64,000 nucleotides of DNA, taken from positions 113,839-177,838 of the forward strand of contig JAZAUS010000003.1 in the NCBI GenBank assembly GCA_036342255.1. Reading direction: 5' to 3'. Made by a program: the position numbers and the translations under genes. The notes beneath the pieces are model-generated. The model was not told the origin of the DNA. It saw only the letters and a list, made by a program, of their open reading frames with translations, and made no database searches. This stretch comes from RUG11198 sp036342255 (GTDB lineage: Bacteria; Bacillota_I; Bacilli_A; RF39; UBA660). Below, in pieces: positions 1 to 9,289 of this stretch. How positions within the stretch are numbered: the first letter of the stretch is position 1; each line of letters begins with the position of its first letter.

Positions 1-871
1 TTAAAGCTAAGCTACATTTAACATCATAAAAAGTCTTTTTTTCAACATTTTCTTTAACCAAACTTTTCCAAATAACAACCATTACTTTATCTATATCAAT
101 AAAACGTCCCTTATCATCAATAACACCAACTCTATCTCCATCTCCATCATAAGCAACACCAATATCAGCCTTAGTTTCAAGTACTTTTGCTTTTAATAAT
201 TCTAAATTAGCTTCTACAGCAGGATCAGGATGATGATTAGGAAAATCAGCATTACTATCATTAAATAAAGGTATAAGATCTAATCTATCTCTAAATCTAT
301 CAAATATATCATCAGCAACTATCGAAGTAGTCCCATTACCACAATCATATACAACTTTTATTCTTCTATCTCCCATAATAGTACTATTAATAATCATATT
401 TATATAATCATCTTTAATATCTGCTTCTGTAACAGTACCAATTTTATCAAGTTTCTTAAAATTATTATTAACAATAATATCATATAATTCAACAGTAGCA
501 CTTCCAGAAGCATTATAAATACCATTATAAGAGAATTTAAATCCATTATCATCTTTAGGATTATGCGAAGCCGTAATCATAATCCCACATTTAACATTTA
601 ATAAATCCCAGCCATAATAATACATAGGAGTTGTAACTAATCCTAAATCTACAACATCAACACCACATTCCGTAATACCCATAATTAAATTTTTACTAAT
701 AATAGGAGAACTATGCCTATTATCATGACCAACTAAAGTCTTAGTACTACCCTGTTCTATTAATTTAGTAGCAAATGCTTTACCAATCAAATAAGATATC
801 TCTTCATTTATATCCTTACCATAGACTCCTCTTATATCATATTCACGAAACATATACTTATTAAGTTCCAT
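1..871 (-). CDS. Phosphomannomutase/phosphoglucomutase (3' end cut by window edge)
   Basis: Alpha-D-phosphohexomutase, which interconverts hexose 1- and 6-phosphates and feeds sugar-nucleotide synthesis. I translated 290 codons by hand. The ATG at 871 has an AGAAGG ribosome site about 7 bases upstream. The product begins MELNKYMFREYDIRG, a typical start for the family. The phosphoserine loop TASHNP is near residue 100 and the metal-binding loop DGDGDR near residue 240. The reading frame is still open at base 1 (VKCSLAL), so the sugar-binding and C-terminal phosphate-binding domains lie outside the window. The family is certain from these motifs; mannose versus glucose preference is not. It stands apart from the next gene, with a terminator between them. 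Confidence 0.93.
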   Translation of the reverse strand, partial: MELNKYMFREYDIRGVYGKDINEEISYLIGKAFATKLIEQGSTKTLVGHDNRHSSPIISKNLIMGITECGVDVVDLGLVTTPMYYYGWDLLNVKCGIMITASHNPKDDNGFKFSYNGIYNASGSATVELYDIIVNNNFKKLDKIGTVTEADIKDDYINMIINSTIMGDRRIKVVYDCGNGTTSIVADDIFDRFRDRLDLIPLFNDSNADFPNHHPDPAVEANLELLKAKVLETKADIGVAYDGDGDRVGVIDDKGRFIDIDKVMVVIWKSLVKENVEKKTFYDVKCSLAL

Positions 872-930
872 AACATACCTTCTTTCTATTTAGAGTATAT
901 CAAAAGTTTTAACCTAATACAAGTATAAAA

Positions 931-961
931 ATAAAGAACATATTACAAATATGTTCTTTAT
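931..961 (-). terminator. Rho-independent terminator of the 964-2184 gene
   Basis: Ten-base inverted repeat, 933-942 with 950-959, directly after the stop codon of the minus-strand gene. A U-rich tail follows on the minus strand. An A/T tail on the other side may let it work in both directions. Confidence 0.75.
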
Positions 962-963
962 TT

Positions 964-2184
964 TTACTTTCTTGAACGACTTCTATTATCTAAATTTAAT
1001 TCATCTGTTAAATATAATTTAACAATTTGTTCATATAATTTCTTATAACGTTTAAAATTATGTCTATCCATATACTCAATAACTTTTTCCTTCTCACTAT
1101 CAGTAATCATTCTACCACCAATACCATAATAATTATCTTTAATCTCTTTATCACTAATCATTTCTGGATTAGCAGAATGAACATTATAATAAGGTAATAC
1201 TTCATTAATAAAACTATTAACTTTAACTAAATCTTTATGATTAAATTTAATTCTATTTTTTAATATAATTAAAAACTCATTAATTGTCAAATCAGTAGCA
1301 AAATTATAATCTAAAAAATCATATTTTCTCTTACTACCATCATTATTATCTAAACCATTAATAATATCATTACAAATATTTAATACATCTTCAGCATATT
1401 TTTCATATTTAACCTTTTCAAATTCATACTTTCTTAAAAAATTTTGATAAGTTATAACATCACATTTCTTAACTTCTTCTAATAATTTATTAAATTTATC
1501 TTCACTAATATTATTACATTTTAAAAAATATTCAAAAGAAGAATAATCTTTATTTAAATAATCATAAATAACATCAATTCTCTTAATATTCCTTACCATA
1601 AGAGAACTATAAAGATTTTTATCAACTTCTTTAATTCTATCCATTATCTCATCATAAGAAAACTTTCTTAACTTATCATTCGACTTTAGAACATTTCTAA
1701 ATTTACTATCAGAATTCTTTTTTAAATAATCATCAGCAACCCTTAACATCTCTTCTTCTAAATCAATTAACTTATTACGTCTTACTTCTTTTTCATATTT
1801 AATCTTATCTTCATAACAAACTGTTTTTAAATGAGAAATATGATTCTTCAATTGTGGCATTCTAACAGCAGCTTCTTTAAAATAACCATCAATACAACTT
1901 GGTAACAATTGCTCATTATTAAGAATCTTCTCATATATATTTTTATTATTATTAGAAGCATCACATACTTCACTAAAAAATAACAAACTACTATGCTCAA
2001 TATGAAATTTTTTAGCCTCTCTTAAAATAGGTGTTATTTTTAATTCTAATTTTTTATATTCATCATCAAGCATCTCTAACTGTTTCTTAATTTCATTCTC
2101 CATATCCCTTGGATTCTTAACTACTTCCCTAACTATATCATTTCTAATCTTTAAAATTAACTCTTTTTTTTCTTTAATTGTCAT
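964..2184 (-). CDS. Hypothetical protein, 406 residues, charged and alpha-helical
   Basis: I do not recognise this family. The product is soluble, with no signal peptide or membrane segment. It is very rich in Lys, Glu, Asp and Asn, and long stretches look helical or coiled-coil (for example residues 1-60 and 115-200). The ATG at 2184 is preceded by a strong GGGGAGG site. The gene is a single transcription unit with its own promoter (2211-2239) and terminator (931-961). There are no catalytic or metal-binding motifs that I can name. Codon use matches its neighbours, so there is no sign of recent transfer. Confidence 0.8.
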   Translation of the reverse strand: MTIKEKKELILKIRNDIVREVVKNPRDMENEIKKQLEMLDDEYKKLELKITPILREAKKFHIEHSSLLFFSEVCDASNNNKNIYEKILNNEQLLPSCIDGYFKEAAVRMPQLKNHISHLKTVCYEDKIKYEKEVRRNKLIDLEEEMLRVADDYLKKNSDSKFRNVLKSNDKLRKFSYDEIMDRIKEVDKNLYSSLMVRNIKRIDVIYDYLNKDYSSFEYFLKCNNISEDKFNKLLEEVKKCDVITYQNFLRKYEFEKVKYEKYAEDVLNICNDIINGLDNNDGSKRKYDFLDYNFATDLTINEFLIILKNRIKFNHKDLVKVNSFINEVLPYYNVHSANPEMISDKEIKDNYYGIGGRMITDSEKEKVIEYMDRHNFKRYKKLYEQIVKLYLTDELNLDNRSRSRK

Positions 2185-2210
2185 ATAAAAACCTCCCCAA
2201 AACAGATATT

Positions 2211-2239
2211 ACTATATCAATTATAAGTTAATTTGTCAA
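2211..2239 (-). promoter_or_regulatory. Sigma-A-type promoter for the 964-2184 gene
   Basis: On the minus strand: TTGACA (2239-2234), a 17-base spacer, then TATAGT (2216-2211), with the ATG at 2184. Confidence 0.7.
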
Positions 2240-2254
2240 GAAAAATGCTAAAAA

Positions 2255-2290
2255 CAAAAGGAATATATAATTCATTATTATATATTCCAA
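2255..2290 (-). terminator. Terminator of the scpA-scpB-pdp-trmB operon
   Basis: Ten-base perfect inverted repeat (2260-2269 with 2279-2288), then a T-rich tail on the minus strand. It sits just past the stop codon at 2294. Confidence 0.75.
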
Positions 2291-2293
2291 CTA

Positions 2294-3094
2294 TTAAGCC
2301 TCAACTTTATTACTTCCTCCACTATTAACAGTAGCACCATCTGACTCAAATTTTTTGGCAATTTCTTTCAAATCATTAAATAAAGCATTATATTTATTTG
2401 CTAGTTCAGTAGAAGTAAATAGCAACTGATTATCCGTATATTGCCAACTAGCATCATTAGCTTTAAGAAAATTAAGCAACTCAACTTCTTTATCAAAAAA
2501 CAAATTCAAATTCTTTGCCAAATATTCCATCTTATCTTTTGTCTCTTTTAATTCTTCAATATCCTTTTTAGATAACATCAAATCCTTATATAATTTATAA
2601 GAATAATCATCAACTTTATCTTTATCAATAAGATTCTCAATAGTATCTTTCTCACATAATTTAGATATTCTCTTAAGAGCATTTATAACTTTATTTCGAT
2701 CTTTATCTATAATAGAAAAACTATTTGTATAATTAGGTCTCTCTTTAATTAAATTATCAGGAGCTAAAATATTAATCAATTCTTCATCAGCCATATAATA
2801 ATTTATTATTTTAACATTATCTGATAACTCTTTATAGAACTTTTTAACAGCTTCCTCTATATAAGCATAATCTCCCTTTGTTTTAACATAGATAGTATAA
2901 TCATCACTAACTAAATTCTTATTAGAATAATTAATTATTTCTTGTTTTAAGATATCTTCTTGACCAAAATCTTGAACAACTTCATAAATAACTACCCCAA
3001 TAAATAAAGCAAGTAAAATACCAATAAAGCATAAAATAATCTTTAATATTTTCTTATTTCCCTTACCTTTTCTTCTTCTTCTTCTTTTTACCAT
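2294..3094 (-). CDS. Hypothetical membrane-anchored protein, 266 residues
   Basis: The N-terminus is a run of Lys and Arg (residues 3-15), followed by one hydrophobic segment at about 16-38. The rest, about 225 residues, is hydrophilic and helical. By the positive-inside rule it is a type II anchored protein with an extracytoplasmic C-terminal domain. It is the last gene of an operon downstream of trmB (21-base gap) and is followed by a terminator. There is no lipobox and no recognised domain. The ATG at 3094 has a GGAGTG site. Confidence 0.75.
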   Translation of the reverse strand: MVKRRRRRKGKGNKKILKIILCFIGILLALFIGVVIYEVVQDFGQEDILKQEIINYSNKNLVSDDYTIYVKTKGDYAYIEEAVKKFYKELSDNVKIINYYMADEELINILAPDNLIKERPNYTNSFSIIDKDRNKVINALKRISKLCEKDTIENLIDKDKVDDYSYKLYKDLMLSKKDIEELKETKDKMEYLAKNLNLFFDKEVELLNFLKANDASWQYTDNQLLFTSTELANKYNALFNDLKEIAKKFESDGATVNSGGSNKVEA

Positions 3095-3115
3095 CTAAAT
3101 CACTCCATAACTAAA

Positions 3116-3748
3116 TTATTTCTTTATAGCGTCTAATTTATTAATTTTAATCCCCTTCTTAACAAACTTTTTCTCATATTCTGTCTCTATATTATCAGTC
3201 ATATCACCATTATGTAAATCATTTGTTTTATATATAATATTATATCCATGATTTTCTAACATATCAAGAGAATAATTAAACAAATCAATATTATCTGTTT
3301 TCATAATAATATGATTCCCATTCTTAAATATTTTATCATATATATTTAAAAATATAGGACTAGTTAATCTTCTTTTAGCATGTCTATCTTTAGGCCATGG
3401 ATCAGAAAAATTTAAATATATTAAATCAACTTCACCATCAAAAACTCTATCCAAATTTATAGCATCCAATCTAATTATTTTCAAATTGTTTAAATCTAAA
3501 TCATTAGATTTTTGAATAGCTCTAACAATAACACTATCAAATTTTTCAATACCAATAAAATTAATATTAGGATACTTTAAAGCATTCTCGATAATAAAAT
3601 CTCCTTTACCCATACCAATTTCTATATATATTTTGTTATTGTTATTAAATACTTTATTCCATTTACCAATATTATCCAAAGGATTAGATACATAATATTT
3701 ACCATTAACTATTATATCATTAGCTCCTTTAACATTCTTAAGTCTCAT
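3116..3748 (-). CDS. trmB: tRNA (guanine-N7-)-methyltransferase TrmB
   Basis: SAM-dependent enzyme that makes m7G46 in the variable loop of tRNA. At 210 residues it is the normal length. The SAM-binding glycine motif IEIGMGKGDF is at about 41-50, and IGIEKFD follows at about 65. The family signature LNFSDPWPKDRHAKRRL, which carries the catalytic Asp, is near residues 113-129. The tryptophan in this motif is TGG. Spacing to pdp upstream is only 11 bases. The ATG at 3748 has an AAAGGA site. Confidence 0.96.
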   Translation of the reverse strand: MRLKNVKGANDIIVNGKYYVSNPLDNIGKWNKVFNNNNKIYIEIGMGKGDFIIENALKYPNINFIGIEKFDSVIVRAIQKSNDLDLNNLKIIRLDAINLDRVFDGEVDLIYLNFSDPWPKDRHAKRRLTSPIFLNIYDKIFKNGNHIIMKTDNIDLFNYSLDMLENHGYNIIYKTNDLHNGDMTDNIETEYEKKFVKKGIKINKLDAIKK

Positions 3749-3759
3749 ATTAACATCCT

Positions 3760-5034
3760 TTACTTTATAATTTTATATATTAACTCTCCTTTTTTCTTTT
3801 TAGTTTTATTAATCTCAAAAATAGGTGTATTCATAATACTAGCTTTAGGAACTTTTTTTGTATATAAAGTCATCAAAATATCTCCACGCTTAACTAAATC
3901 CCCAACATTTTTATGAACAACTATACCTGCTGTATAATCAATTTTATCATCAATACTTAATCTACCTGCACCTAATTGCATCGATAATTTACCCAATTCT
4001 AAAGCATCAATATTATTTAAATATCCTTCTTTAGGACTCTTAATATCATACTTTTTTGTAGCTTTAGGTAAATTATCCAAATCCCCATTTTGTGCCTTTA
4101 CAAATTCTTTAAACTTCTCATAAGCCATACCACTTTCAATAGCATTTAAAACCTTCTCTTTAGCAGAATCATAATCAATATCCAACCCCATACTAACCAT
4201 ATAAGTAGATAATTCAACACATAAATCTCTAAGACTACCATTTTTATTGTTCTTTAACACATCAATAGCCTCTTCAATTTCTAAAGAATTACCTATATTG
4301 TTACCAAGAGGAACATCCATATTAGTAAGAATACATACTACTTCAACTTTATTCTTCTTACCTATTTTTATCATTAAATTAGAAAGTTTTTCAGCATCTT
4401 GAATTGTTTTCAATAATGCTCCACGACCAACTTTAACATCAATAATAATCTTTTTAGCACCACTAGCTATCTTCTTACTCATAATAGAAGATGCTATTAA
4501 AGCAGGTGATTCAACAGTACCAGTAACATCTCTTAAAGCATATATTTTCTTATCAGCAGGAGCCAATTTATCATTTTGGCAAGAATCTACAAAACCAACC
4601 TCTTTAACTTGCTTAATAAAACTTTTAACACTCAAGCTAGAATTAAAATTAGGAATGGATTCTAACTTATCTATTGTACCACCAGTATGACCTAATCCAC
4701 GACCACTCATCTTAGCAACTTTAACACCACAAGCTGCAACAATAGGTCCAGTAATAATAGTAGTTTTATCACCTACACCACCAGTAGAATGCTTATCTAC
4801 AACATTATCACCTAATTCAGATAGATCCAACTTTTCACCACTATCAGTCATATACTTAGTTAAAGAAATAATCTCATTTTCTGTCATACCTTTAGTACAT
4901 ATAGCCATTAACAAACTACTCATTTGATAATCAAAAATAGTACCATTCATATATTCTTCAATTATAAATTTTATTTCTTCATCACTAAGTATCAAACCAA
5001 TTCTTTTCTTATTAATTAAATCAACAATATTCAT
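3760..5034 (-). CDS. pdp: Pyrimidine-nucleoside (thymidine) phosphorylase
   Basis: Phosphorolysis of thymidine and/or uridine to base plus (deoxy)ribose 1-phosphate, a nucleoside salvage step. The glycosyltransferase family 3 signature SGRGLGHTGGTIDKLESIP is at about residues 110-128, with the phosphate-binding loop KHSTGGVGDKTT at about 81-92. The C-terminal PYNP domain covers about 345-420. I prefer the ATG at 5034, nine bases inside the longest frame, because GGGAG lies about 10 bases before it; the upstream GTG at 5043 overlaps that site. It is encoded between scpB and trmB. Substrate range (Pdp versus DeoA) cannot be decided from sequence alone. Confidence 0.93.
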   Translation of the reverse strand: MNIVDLINKKRIGLILSDEEIKFIIEEYMNGTIFDYQMSSLLMAICTKGMTENEIISLTKYMTDSGEKLDLSELGDNVVDKHSTGGVGDKTTIITGPIVAACGVKVAKMSGRGLGHTGGTIDKLESIPNFNSSLSVKSFIKQVKEVGFVDSCQNDKLAPADKKIYALRDVTGTVESPALIASSIMSKKIASGAKKIIIDVKVGRGALLKTIQDAEKLSNLMIKIGKKNKVEVVCILTNMDVPLGNNIGNSLEIEEAIDVLKNNKNGSLRDLCVELSTYMVSMGLDIDYDSAKEKVLNAIESGMAYEKFKEFVKAQNGDLDNLPKATKKYDIKSPKEGYLNNIDALELGKLSMQLGAGRLSIDDKIDYTAGIVVHKNVGDLVKRGDILMTLYTKKVPKASIMNTPIFEINKTKKKKGELIYKIIK

Positions 5035-5052
5035 AAATATCACACTCCCATA

Positions 5053-5604
5053 TTAATTCTCTTTATAATTAGATTTAAATAAATCTTTTTCCTCATCATT
5101 AACATCAATTTTCTCAATATCAGGTAAATCATCTTTAGTAGCCAAACCAAAATAATCCAAAAAATCATCAGTAGTCTTATAAAGAATTGGATGTCCAGGT
5201 TTTTCACTCCTACCAGCCTCTTTTATTAATCCCTTAGCTAATAGTCTTCTAATAACATATATAGAATCAACACCCCTCATCTCATCTATTTCAGATCTAG
5301 TAAGAGGCTCATTATAAGCAATAATAGCTAAAACCTCTAAAGCAGCCTGCGATAAATTATTATTAGTAGGATTTTCTACTAACTTCCTATAATATTCTTT
5401 ATGTTCCTGCTTAGTAGTCAATTTAAAAGTATTACCCAAATAACTTAATCTTAAACCTCTATTCTCTTTCTCATAACTCTCTTTCAAACTATAAACTAAT
5501 TTTTTAGCCTCTTCATCACTAATATCCAATATCTTAGCAACATCATCTAATGATAAACCCTCATCTCCAACCACAAATAATAATCCTTCTAGTATTCCTT
5601 CCAT
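5053..5604 (-). CDS. scpB: Segregation and condensation protein B
   Basis: Winged-helix kleisin partner of the SMC-ScpA-ScpB condensin. The start MEGILEGLLFVVGDEGLS, the LAIIAYNEPLTRSEI motif near residue 90, and the GRSEKPGHPILYKTT stretch near 135 are typical. The ATG at 5604 is chosen because AGAGGTG precedes it; the longer frame begins at a GTG that overlaps that site. The stop codon of scpA lies within this ribosome-site region (11 bases away), so the two are translationally coupled, which fits a complex with fixed stoichiometry. Confidence 0.95.
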   Translation of the reverse strand: MEGILEGLLFVVGDEGLSLDDVAKILDISDEEAKKLVYSLKESYEKENRGLRLSYLGNTFKLTTKQEHKEYYRKLVENPTNNNLSQAALEVLAIIAYNEPLTRSEIDEMRGVDSIYVIRRLLAKGLIKEAGRSEKPGHPILYKTTDDFLDYFGLATKDDLPDIEKIDVNDEEKDLFKSNYKEN

Positions 5605-5615
5605 TCTTAACACCT

Positions 5616-6350
5616 CTAGTTATTTTCATCTTTAAGTATTATATATATATTATTAAAATTATCTTCTTGCTCTAATATTACCTTTTTCTCTTTAGCTAAT
5701 TCTAAAATAGACATAAAAGTAACAATAACATAACTCTTATTATATATATCAAATAATTCTTTAAATTCAGCCTTTTTATTAATTTTCAAATACTTCTTAA
5801 TATCACTTTTTCTTTTCTTAACACTATATTCTTTATTAGTAATTTTAGTATTAATAGGTTTTTCTTTATCTTTTCTTTCAATAAATTTAGAAAAAGCATC
5901 AACTAAATCATCAATAGTAATATCTGTATCATTAACAATCTTCTTATGCGTTAAATCTTTTAGTTTAGATGGAGATTTAGTATAAATATCATGTCTATCT
6001 ATTTCTAATTGTTTAAAATCTTTAGTCAATTCTTTATATTTTTCATATTCAATTAATCTATTAATTAAACTCTCTCGACTTATATTTTCATCTAGTTCCT
6101 CTTCATCATCAATATCTTCATTCCTAGGTAATAAAGAAGCTGACTTAATAAGCATAAGCTCCGAAGCCATTATCAAATACTCAGAAGCTATCTCTATATC
6201 CAACTTTTCCATTTTACCTATATATTCTAAATATTGATCAGTTATCTGTTCAATAGATATATCATATATATCAATATCATTCTTTTTAATTAAATGTAAT
6301 AACAAATCAAGAGGTCCAGAAAACTCATCTATATTTATTACATAATCCAT
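5616..6350 (-). CDS. scpA: Segregation and condensation protein A (kleisin)
   Basis: Kleisin that bridges the SMC heads. The N-terminal motif FSGPLDLLLHLI at about residues 10-21 is diagnostic, followed by YLIMASELMLIKSASLLP near 60. The C-terminal winged helix has the usual shape (FMSILELAKEKKV). The ATG at 6350 is preferred because GGAGAG sits 8 bases upstream; the longer frame adds five residues (MESVS). A TATAAT-like -10 at 6375-6380 lies next to the preceding terminator, so this operon probably starts here. Confidence 0.95.
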   Translation of the reverse strand: MDYVINIDEFSGPLDLLLHLIKKNDIDIYDISIEQITDQYLEYIGKMEKLDIEIASEYLIMASELMLIKSASLLPRNEDIDDEEELDENISRESLINRLIEYEKYKELTKDFKQLEIDRHDIYTKSPSKLKDLTHKKIVNDTDITIDDLVDAFSKFIERKDKEKPINTKITNKEYSVKKRKSDIKKYLKINKKAEFKELFDIYNKSYVIVTFMSILELAKEKKVILEQEDNFNNIYIILKDENN

Positions 6351-6389
6351 AGACACACTCTCCATACTACTAAAATTATATCATAATAA

Positions 6390-6428
6390 AAAAATATTTA
6401 AAAGCTTTTTTCAACTTTTAAATATTTA
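6390..6428 (-). terminator. Terminator of the rbfA-nrnA-truB operon
   Basis: Long A/T-rich stem (about 6392-6404 with 6414-6427) that includes the stop codon at 6418. A T-rich tail follows on the minus strand. Confidence 0.65.
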
Positions 6429-7029
6429 AAATTATAACAATTAACCTTAACATTTGTACTAAAATACTAATAAAGAAAATTGTCGATATTTTATTGAATA
6501 TACTCATAACTTTATTAATATCCATATCATTAAGTTTAACCCTATCTATAGCTTCAGTATTAATACTATTAATTAAATATAAATATACTAACGCTACTAT
6601 AAATATAACAATAGCAATCTTACTATCACCACTATTAGATACTAAATAACTCATAATAATAGTAATAAAAGGAATAAAAGAAAAAATCTTCAACTCTTTA
6701 AATATAAAAGCAATATAATTAAATATATTATTTTTAACAAGTGAATAACCTGACAAAAAAGAAGCTACTGCCAAAGAAAAAACATCACGACCATTATAAG
6801 TCTTAGATTTTAACTTAACAATATTTCTCTTTATATTATAATGACTAAAATATGCTTCTTTATCCTCAATTAAATTAATAGCACTATCATCAATTAATAA
6901 TTTTTGTACCTGATCAGCACCAGTAATATCTTTTTTCTTATTTTTATTAGTAAAATAAGAAACTATTAACAAAAGATAACCTATAACAACTAATATAATA
7001 CTAATAATTAATAATATATAACTAATCAT
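6418..7029 (-). CDS. Hypothetical integral membrane protein, 203 residues
   Basis: I do not recognise the family. One hydrophobic segment lies at residues 2-26, then a cytoplasmic-looking charged stretch (about 28-80) containing KKKDITGADQVQK. Three or four more hydrophobic segments cover about 115-203. It resembles in layout the small metallopeptidase-like membrane proteins of Firmicutes, but I see no HExxH. It is the last gene of the rbfA operon, 11 bases after truB. The ATG at 7029 has an AGGATGTG site. Confidence 0.75.
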   Translation of the reverse strand: MISYILLIISIILVVIGYLLLIVSYFTNKNKKKDITGADQVQKLLIDDSAINLIEDKEAYFSHYNIKRNIVKLKSKTYNGRDVFSLAVASFLSGYSLVKNNIFNYIAFIFKELKIFSFIPFITIIMSYLVSNSGDSKIAIVIFIVALVYLYLINSINTEAIDRVKLNDMDINKVMSIFNKISTIFFISILVQMLRLIVIILNI

Positions 7030-7040
7030 AATATCACATC

Positions 7041-7886
7041 CTAAAAAACCTTATAAGGCTTAACTTTATTATTCTCAATTTGTTCATATATAGCAAGTAA
7101 TTTATTATCTTTATCTATAATCATAACCTTATCTTCATTATAAAACTTATCTAGTACTTGCCCATTTCTTATTTTAAAAGCTAACTCATCATCTACTATT
7201 ACTTTAGGTAATTCAATAACATCAACAGGATTTAATAATCTATAATTATTATTATCTATATCATCAATAGTATAAGCCTGTTCTATAGAAAAATTTCCCT
7301 GTTTTATCCTTCTTAATTCTATCATAGTAGCATAATTATCTAAACTATAACCAATATCTCTTATTAAACTCCTTATATAAGTTCCCTTACTAACTAAACA
7401 CCTAAAAGTTATTTCATTATCATTAAAATCTAATAATTCTATTTCTTTAATTTCTACTTCCCTAATAGGTAATTCAACATCTATACCAGCCCTAGCATAT
7501 TCATATAATTTCTTACCATTCACTTTAACAGCCGAATATTTAGGTACTTCTTGTTTAATATATCCCTTAAAATTATTTAATTTATTTATAATATCTTCTT
7601 TAGTAATATTAGGTACATCTTTTTCTTTTAATATTTCTCCAGTTATATCTAAAGTATCAGTCTCTATACCTAATCTCATAGTAGCAATATATTCTTTATA
7701 GGTACTTGTTAATAATTCAGTTAATTTCAAAGCCTTGCCAAGACATATAACAAGTACCCCCGTCGCAATAGGATCTAAAGTACCAGTATGCCCAACTTTA
7801 TTAGTATTAAATTTTTTACTTACTATATTTACTATATCACGACTCGTATAATCTTTAGGCTTATCAATAATTAATATACCATTCAT
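7041..7886 (-). CDS. truB: tRNA pseudouridine(55) synthase
   Basis: Makes pseudouridine 55 in the T loop of all tRNAs. It begins MNGILIIDKPKDYTSRD, the family start. The catalytic Asp is in GHTGTLDPIATGVL (about residues 33-46). The KGTYIRSLIRDIG motif is at about 166-178. The C-terminal extension (about 230-281) is the bacterial TruB C-terminal domain. The start overlaps the nrnA stop in an ATGA arrangement (4 bases), so it is translationally coupled. No independent ribosome site is visible, which fits re-initiation. Confidence 0.96.
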   Translation of the reverse strand: MNGILIIDKPKDYTSRDIVNIVSKKFNTNKVGHTGTLDPIATGVLVICLGKALKLTELLTSTYKEYIATMRLGIETDTLDITGEILKEKDVPNITKEDIINKLNNFKGYIKQEVPKYSAVKVNGKKLYEYARAGIDVELPIREVEIKEIELLDFNDNEITFRCLVSKGTYIRSLIRDIGYSLDNYATMIELRRIKQGNFSIEQAYTIDDIDNNNYRLLNPVDVIELPKVIVDDELAFKIRNGQVLDKFYNEDKVMIIDKDNKLLAIYEQIENNKVKPYKVF

Positions 7887-8845
7887 AAATTCTTAACAGT
7901 TTCCTTAATTAATTTTTTCATAGCTACTTCAAGAGGTTCATTAATAGTACAACCAGCAGCCTTACTATGACCTCCACCATCAAAAGATTTAGCTATTTCT
8001 GAAACATCTACTTCATCATTACTACGTAAAGATACTCTATATCCATCATCATCTTCTCTTAAAAATATAGATACAGATACACCCTCAACTTTTCTACCAA
8101 CATTTACTATTCCTTCATGATCCCCTGTTTTAGCTCCTGTCTCAACCAGATCATCCTTCGTAATATATGTAATAGCAATCCTTCCTTTACTTACAAACTC
8201 CAATCTAGAAGTAGCAATAGAAGTTAATTTAAATTGAGCCTTAGTTTGAATATCAAAAGTAGTTTGATAAATTTTACTAATATTTACACCAGTATCTAAC
8301 ATATGAGCAGCAAATTCAAAAGTCTCATCATCCACAGTATCATATCTAAAACCACCAGAATCTGTAATAATACCAGTCATCAAAGCCTCTCCTATTTCTT
8401 TAGTAATATTAATATTCAATTTCTTTAATACTTTAACAAGAGTCTTACAAACAGCAGGACTATTATCTTCAACATAATTATTCATAGCAAAAAAAGTATT
8501 ACTAGAATGATGATCTATTGACACAGTTACAGCAGCCTCATCAAATGAATTATTAGGATCATATAACCTCTTCTTATCAGCACAATCAAGAGCAATACAT
8601 AAATCATAATCTTTAGTACCTTTTCTTTTTATATCCTCTATACAAGGCAAAAACTTAAAAACATCAGAATATTCATCACAAATAACATCAACTTCTTTTT
8701 TTATTTGTTGAAGTCCCATATACATAGCAAGAGTACTACCAATAGCATCTCCATCAGGATCTACATGTGCAAAAATACCTATCTTATCTGCATTTAATAT
8801 AATTTCTATTATCTTATCTAATTCTATTTCACTATTCATGTTCAT
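7883..8845 (-). CDS. nrnA: DHH/DHHA1 phosphoesterase, NrnA-type nanoRNase/pAp phosphatase
   Basis: Degrades 2-5-mer RNA and hydrolyses 3'-phosphoadenosine 5'-phosphate. The metal-binding motifs are in order: HVDPDGDAIGS near residue 27, ALDCAD near 87, the DHHSSN motif near 112, ITDSGGFRYD near 161, and the DHHA1 glycine motif GGGHSKAAG near 292. At 320 residues it is the normal length. It overlaps rbfA upstream by 14 bases at the first ATG (8845); a second in-frame ATG at 8839 is also possible. Its position between rbfA and truB is a common Bacilli arrangement. Confidence 0.93.
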   Translation of the reverse strand: MNMNSEIELDKIIEIILNADKIGIFAHVDPDGDAIGSTLAMYMGLQQIKKEVDVICDEYSDVFKFLPCIEDIKRKGTKDYDLCIALDCADKKRLYDPNNSFDEAAVTVSIDHHSSNTFFAMNNYVEDNSPAVCKTLVKVLKKLNINITKEIGEALMTGIITDSGGFRYDTVDDETFEFAAHMLDTGVNISKIYQTTFDIQTKAQFKLTSIATSRLEFVSKGRIAITYITKDDLVETGAKTGDHEGIVNVGRKVEGVSVSIFLREDDDGYRVSLRSNDEVDVSEIAKSFDGGGHSKAAGCTINEPLEVAMKKLIKETVKNL

Positions 8846-9173
8846 TAATTCTTTCTATAATTCTTTCAATATTATTACCATATTCAATAGATTCATCATA
8901 TACAAATTTCAACTCAGGCATTTTTCTTACTTCAACTCTTTTACACATTTCTTTTTCTATAAACTTACTAGCATGATTTAATACTTTTAGTGTTTCATCC
9001 TTCTTACTATCATCTAATACAGTTATATATACTTTAGCAAAAGATAAATCATTAGTTATATCAACATCAGTAACAGTTACAAAACTAATTCTATCATCTT
9101 TAATCTCTTCTTTAATAATAGTACTAATCTCAATAGCAAACTTATGCTCTAAACGTTCTATTTTTACACTCAT
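8832..9173 (-). CDS. rbfA: Ribosome-binding factor A
   Basis: KH-fold 30S maturation factor needed late in 16S processing and in the cold. MSVKIERLEHKFAIEIS is a typical start, and FVTVTDVDITNDLSFAKVYITV is the central beta strand pair (shown in two parts: FVTVTDVDI, then FAKVYITV). At 113 residues it is normal length. I chose the ATG at 9173 because GAGGAAG is about 8 bases upstream; the longer frame starts at a GTG inside that site. It is first in the rbfA-nrnA-truB operon. Confidence 0.94.
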   Translation of the reverse strand: MSVKIERLEHKFAIEISTIIKEEIKDDRISFVTVTDVDITNDLSFAKVYITVLDDSKKDETLKVLNHASKFIEKEMCKRVEVRKMPELKFVYDESIEYGNNIERIIERINEHE

Positions 9174-9194
9174 TGTTATCACTTCCTCATATTA

Positions 9195-9224
9195 ATTATA
9201 CACTAAAAAGCAAGATAAAAGCAA
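9195..9224 (-). promoter_or_regulatory. Promoter of the rbfA operon
   Basis: On the minus strand: TTGCTT (9224-9219), an 18-base spacer, TATAAT (9200-9195), with the rbfA ATG at 9173. Confidence 0.6.
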
Positions 9225-9252
9225 TAGTATATAAAAAAAACAATATACCATT

Positions 9253-9280
9253 AAAAAAAACTGAAATATTCAGTTTTTTT
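9253..9280. terminator. Bidirectional-looking terminator after the 9290-10069 gene
   Basis: Stem built from A-run plus CTGAA against TTCAG plus T-run with a three-base loop. It lies just beyond the stop codon at 9290 and can act on the minus strand. The symmetric A/T tails make both directions possible. Confidence 0.75.
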
Positions 9281-9289
9281 AATTATTAA

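Noticed and set aside
3360..3420. Possible Mollicutes-style code (TGA = Trp), because the sequence is so AT-rich
   Set aside because: Trp in conserved motifs such as DPWPKD of TrmB is TGG, and several genes (nrnA, nrdG) end in TGA at the expected length.
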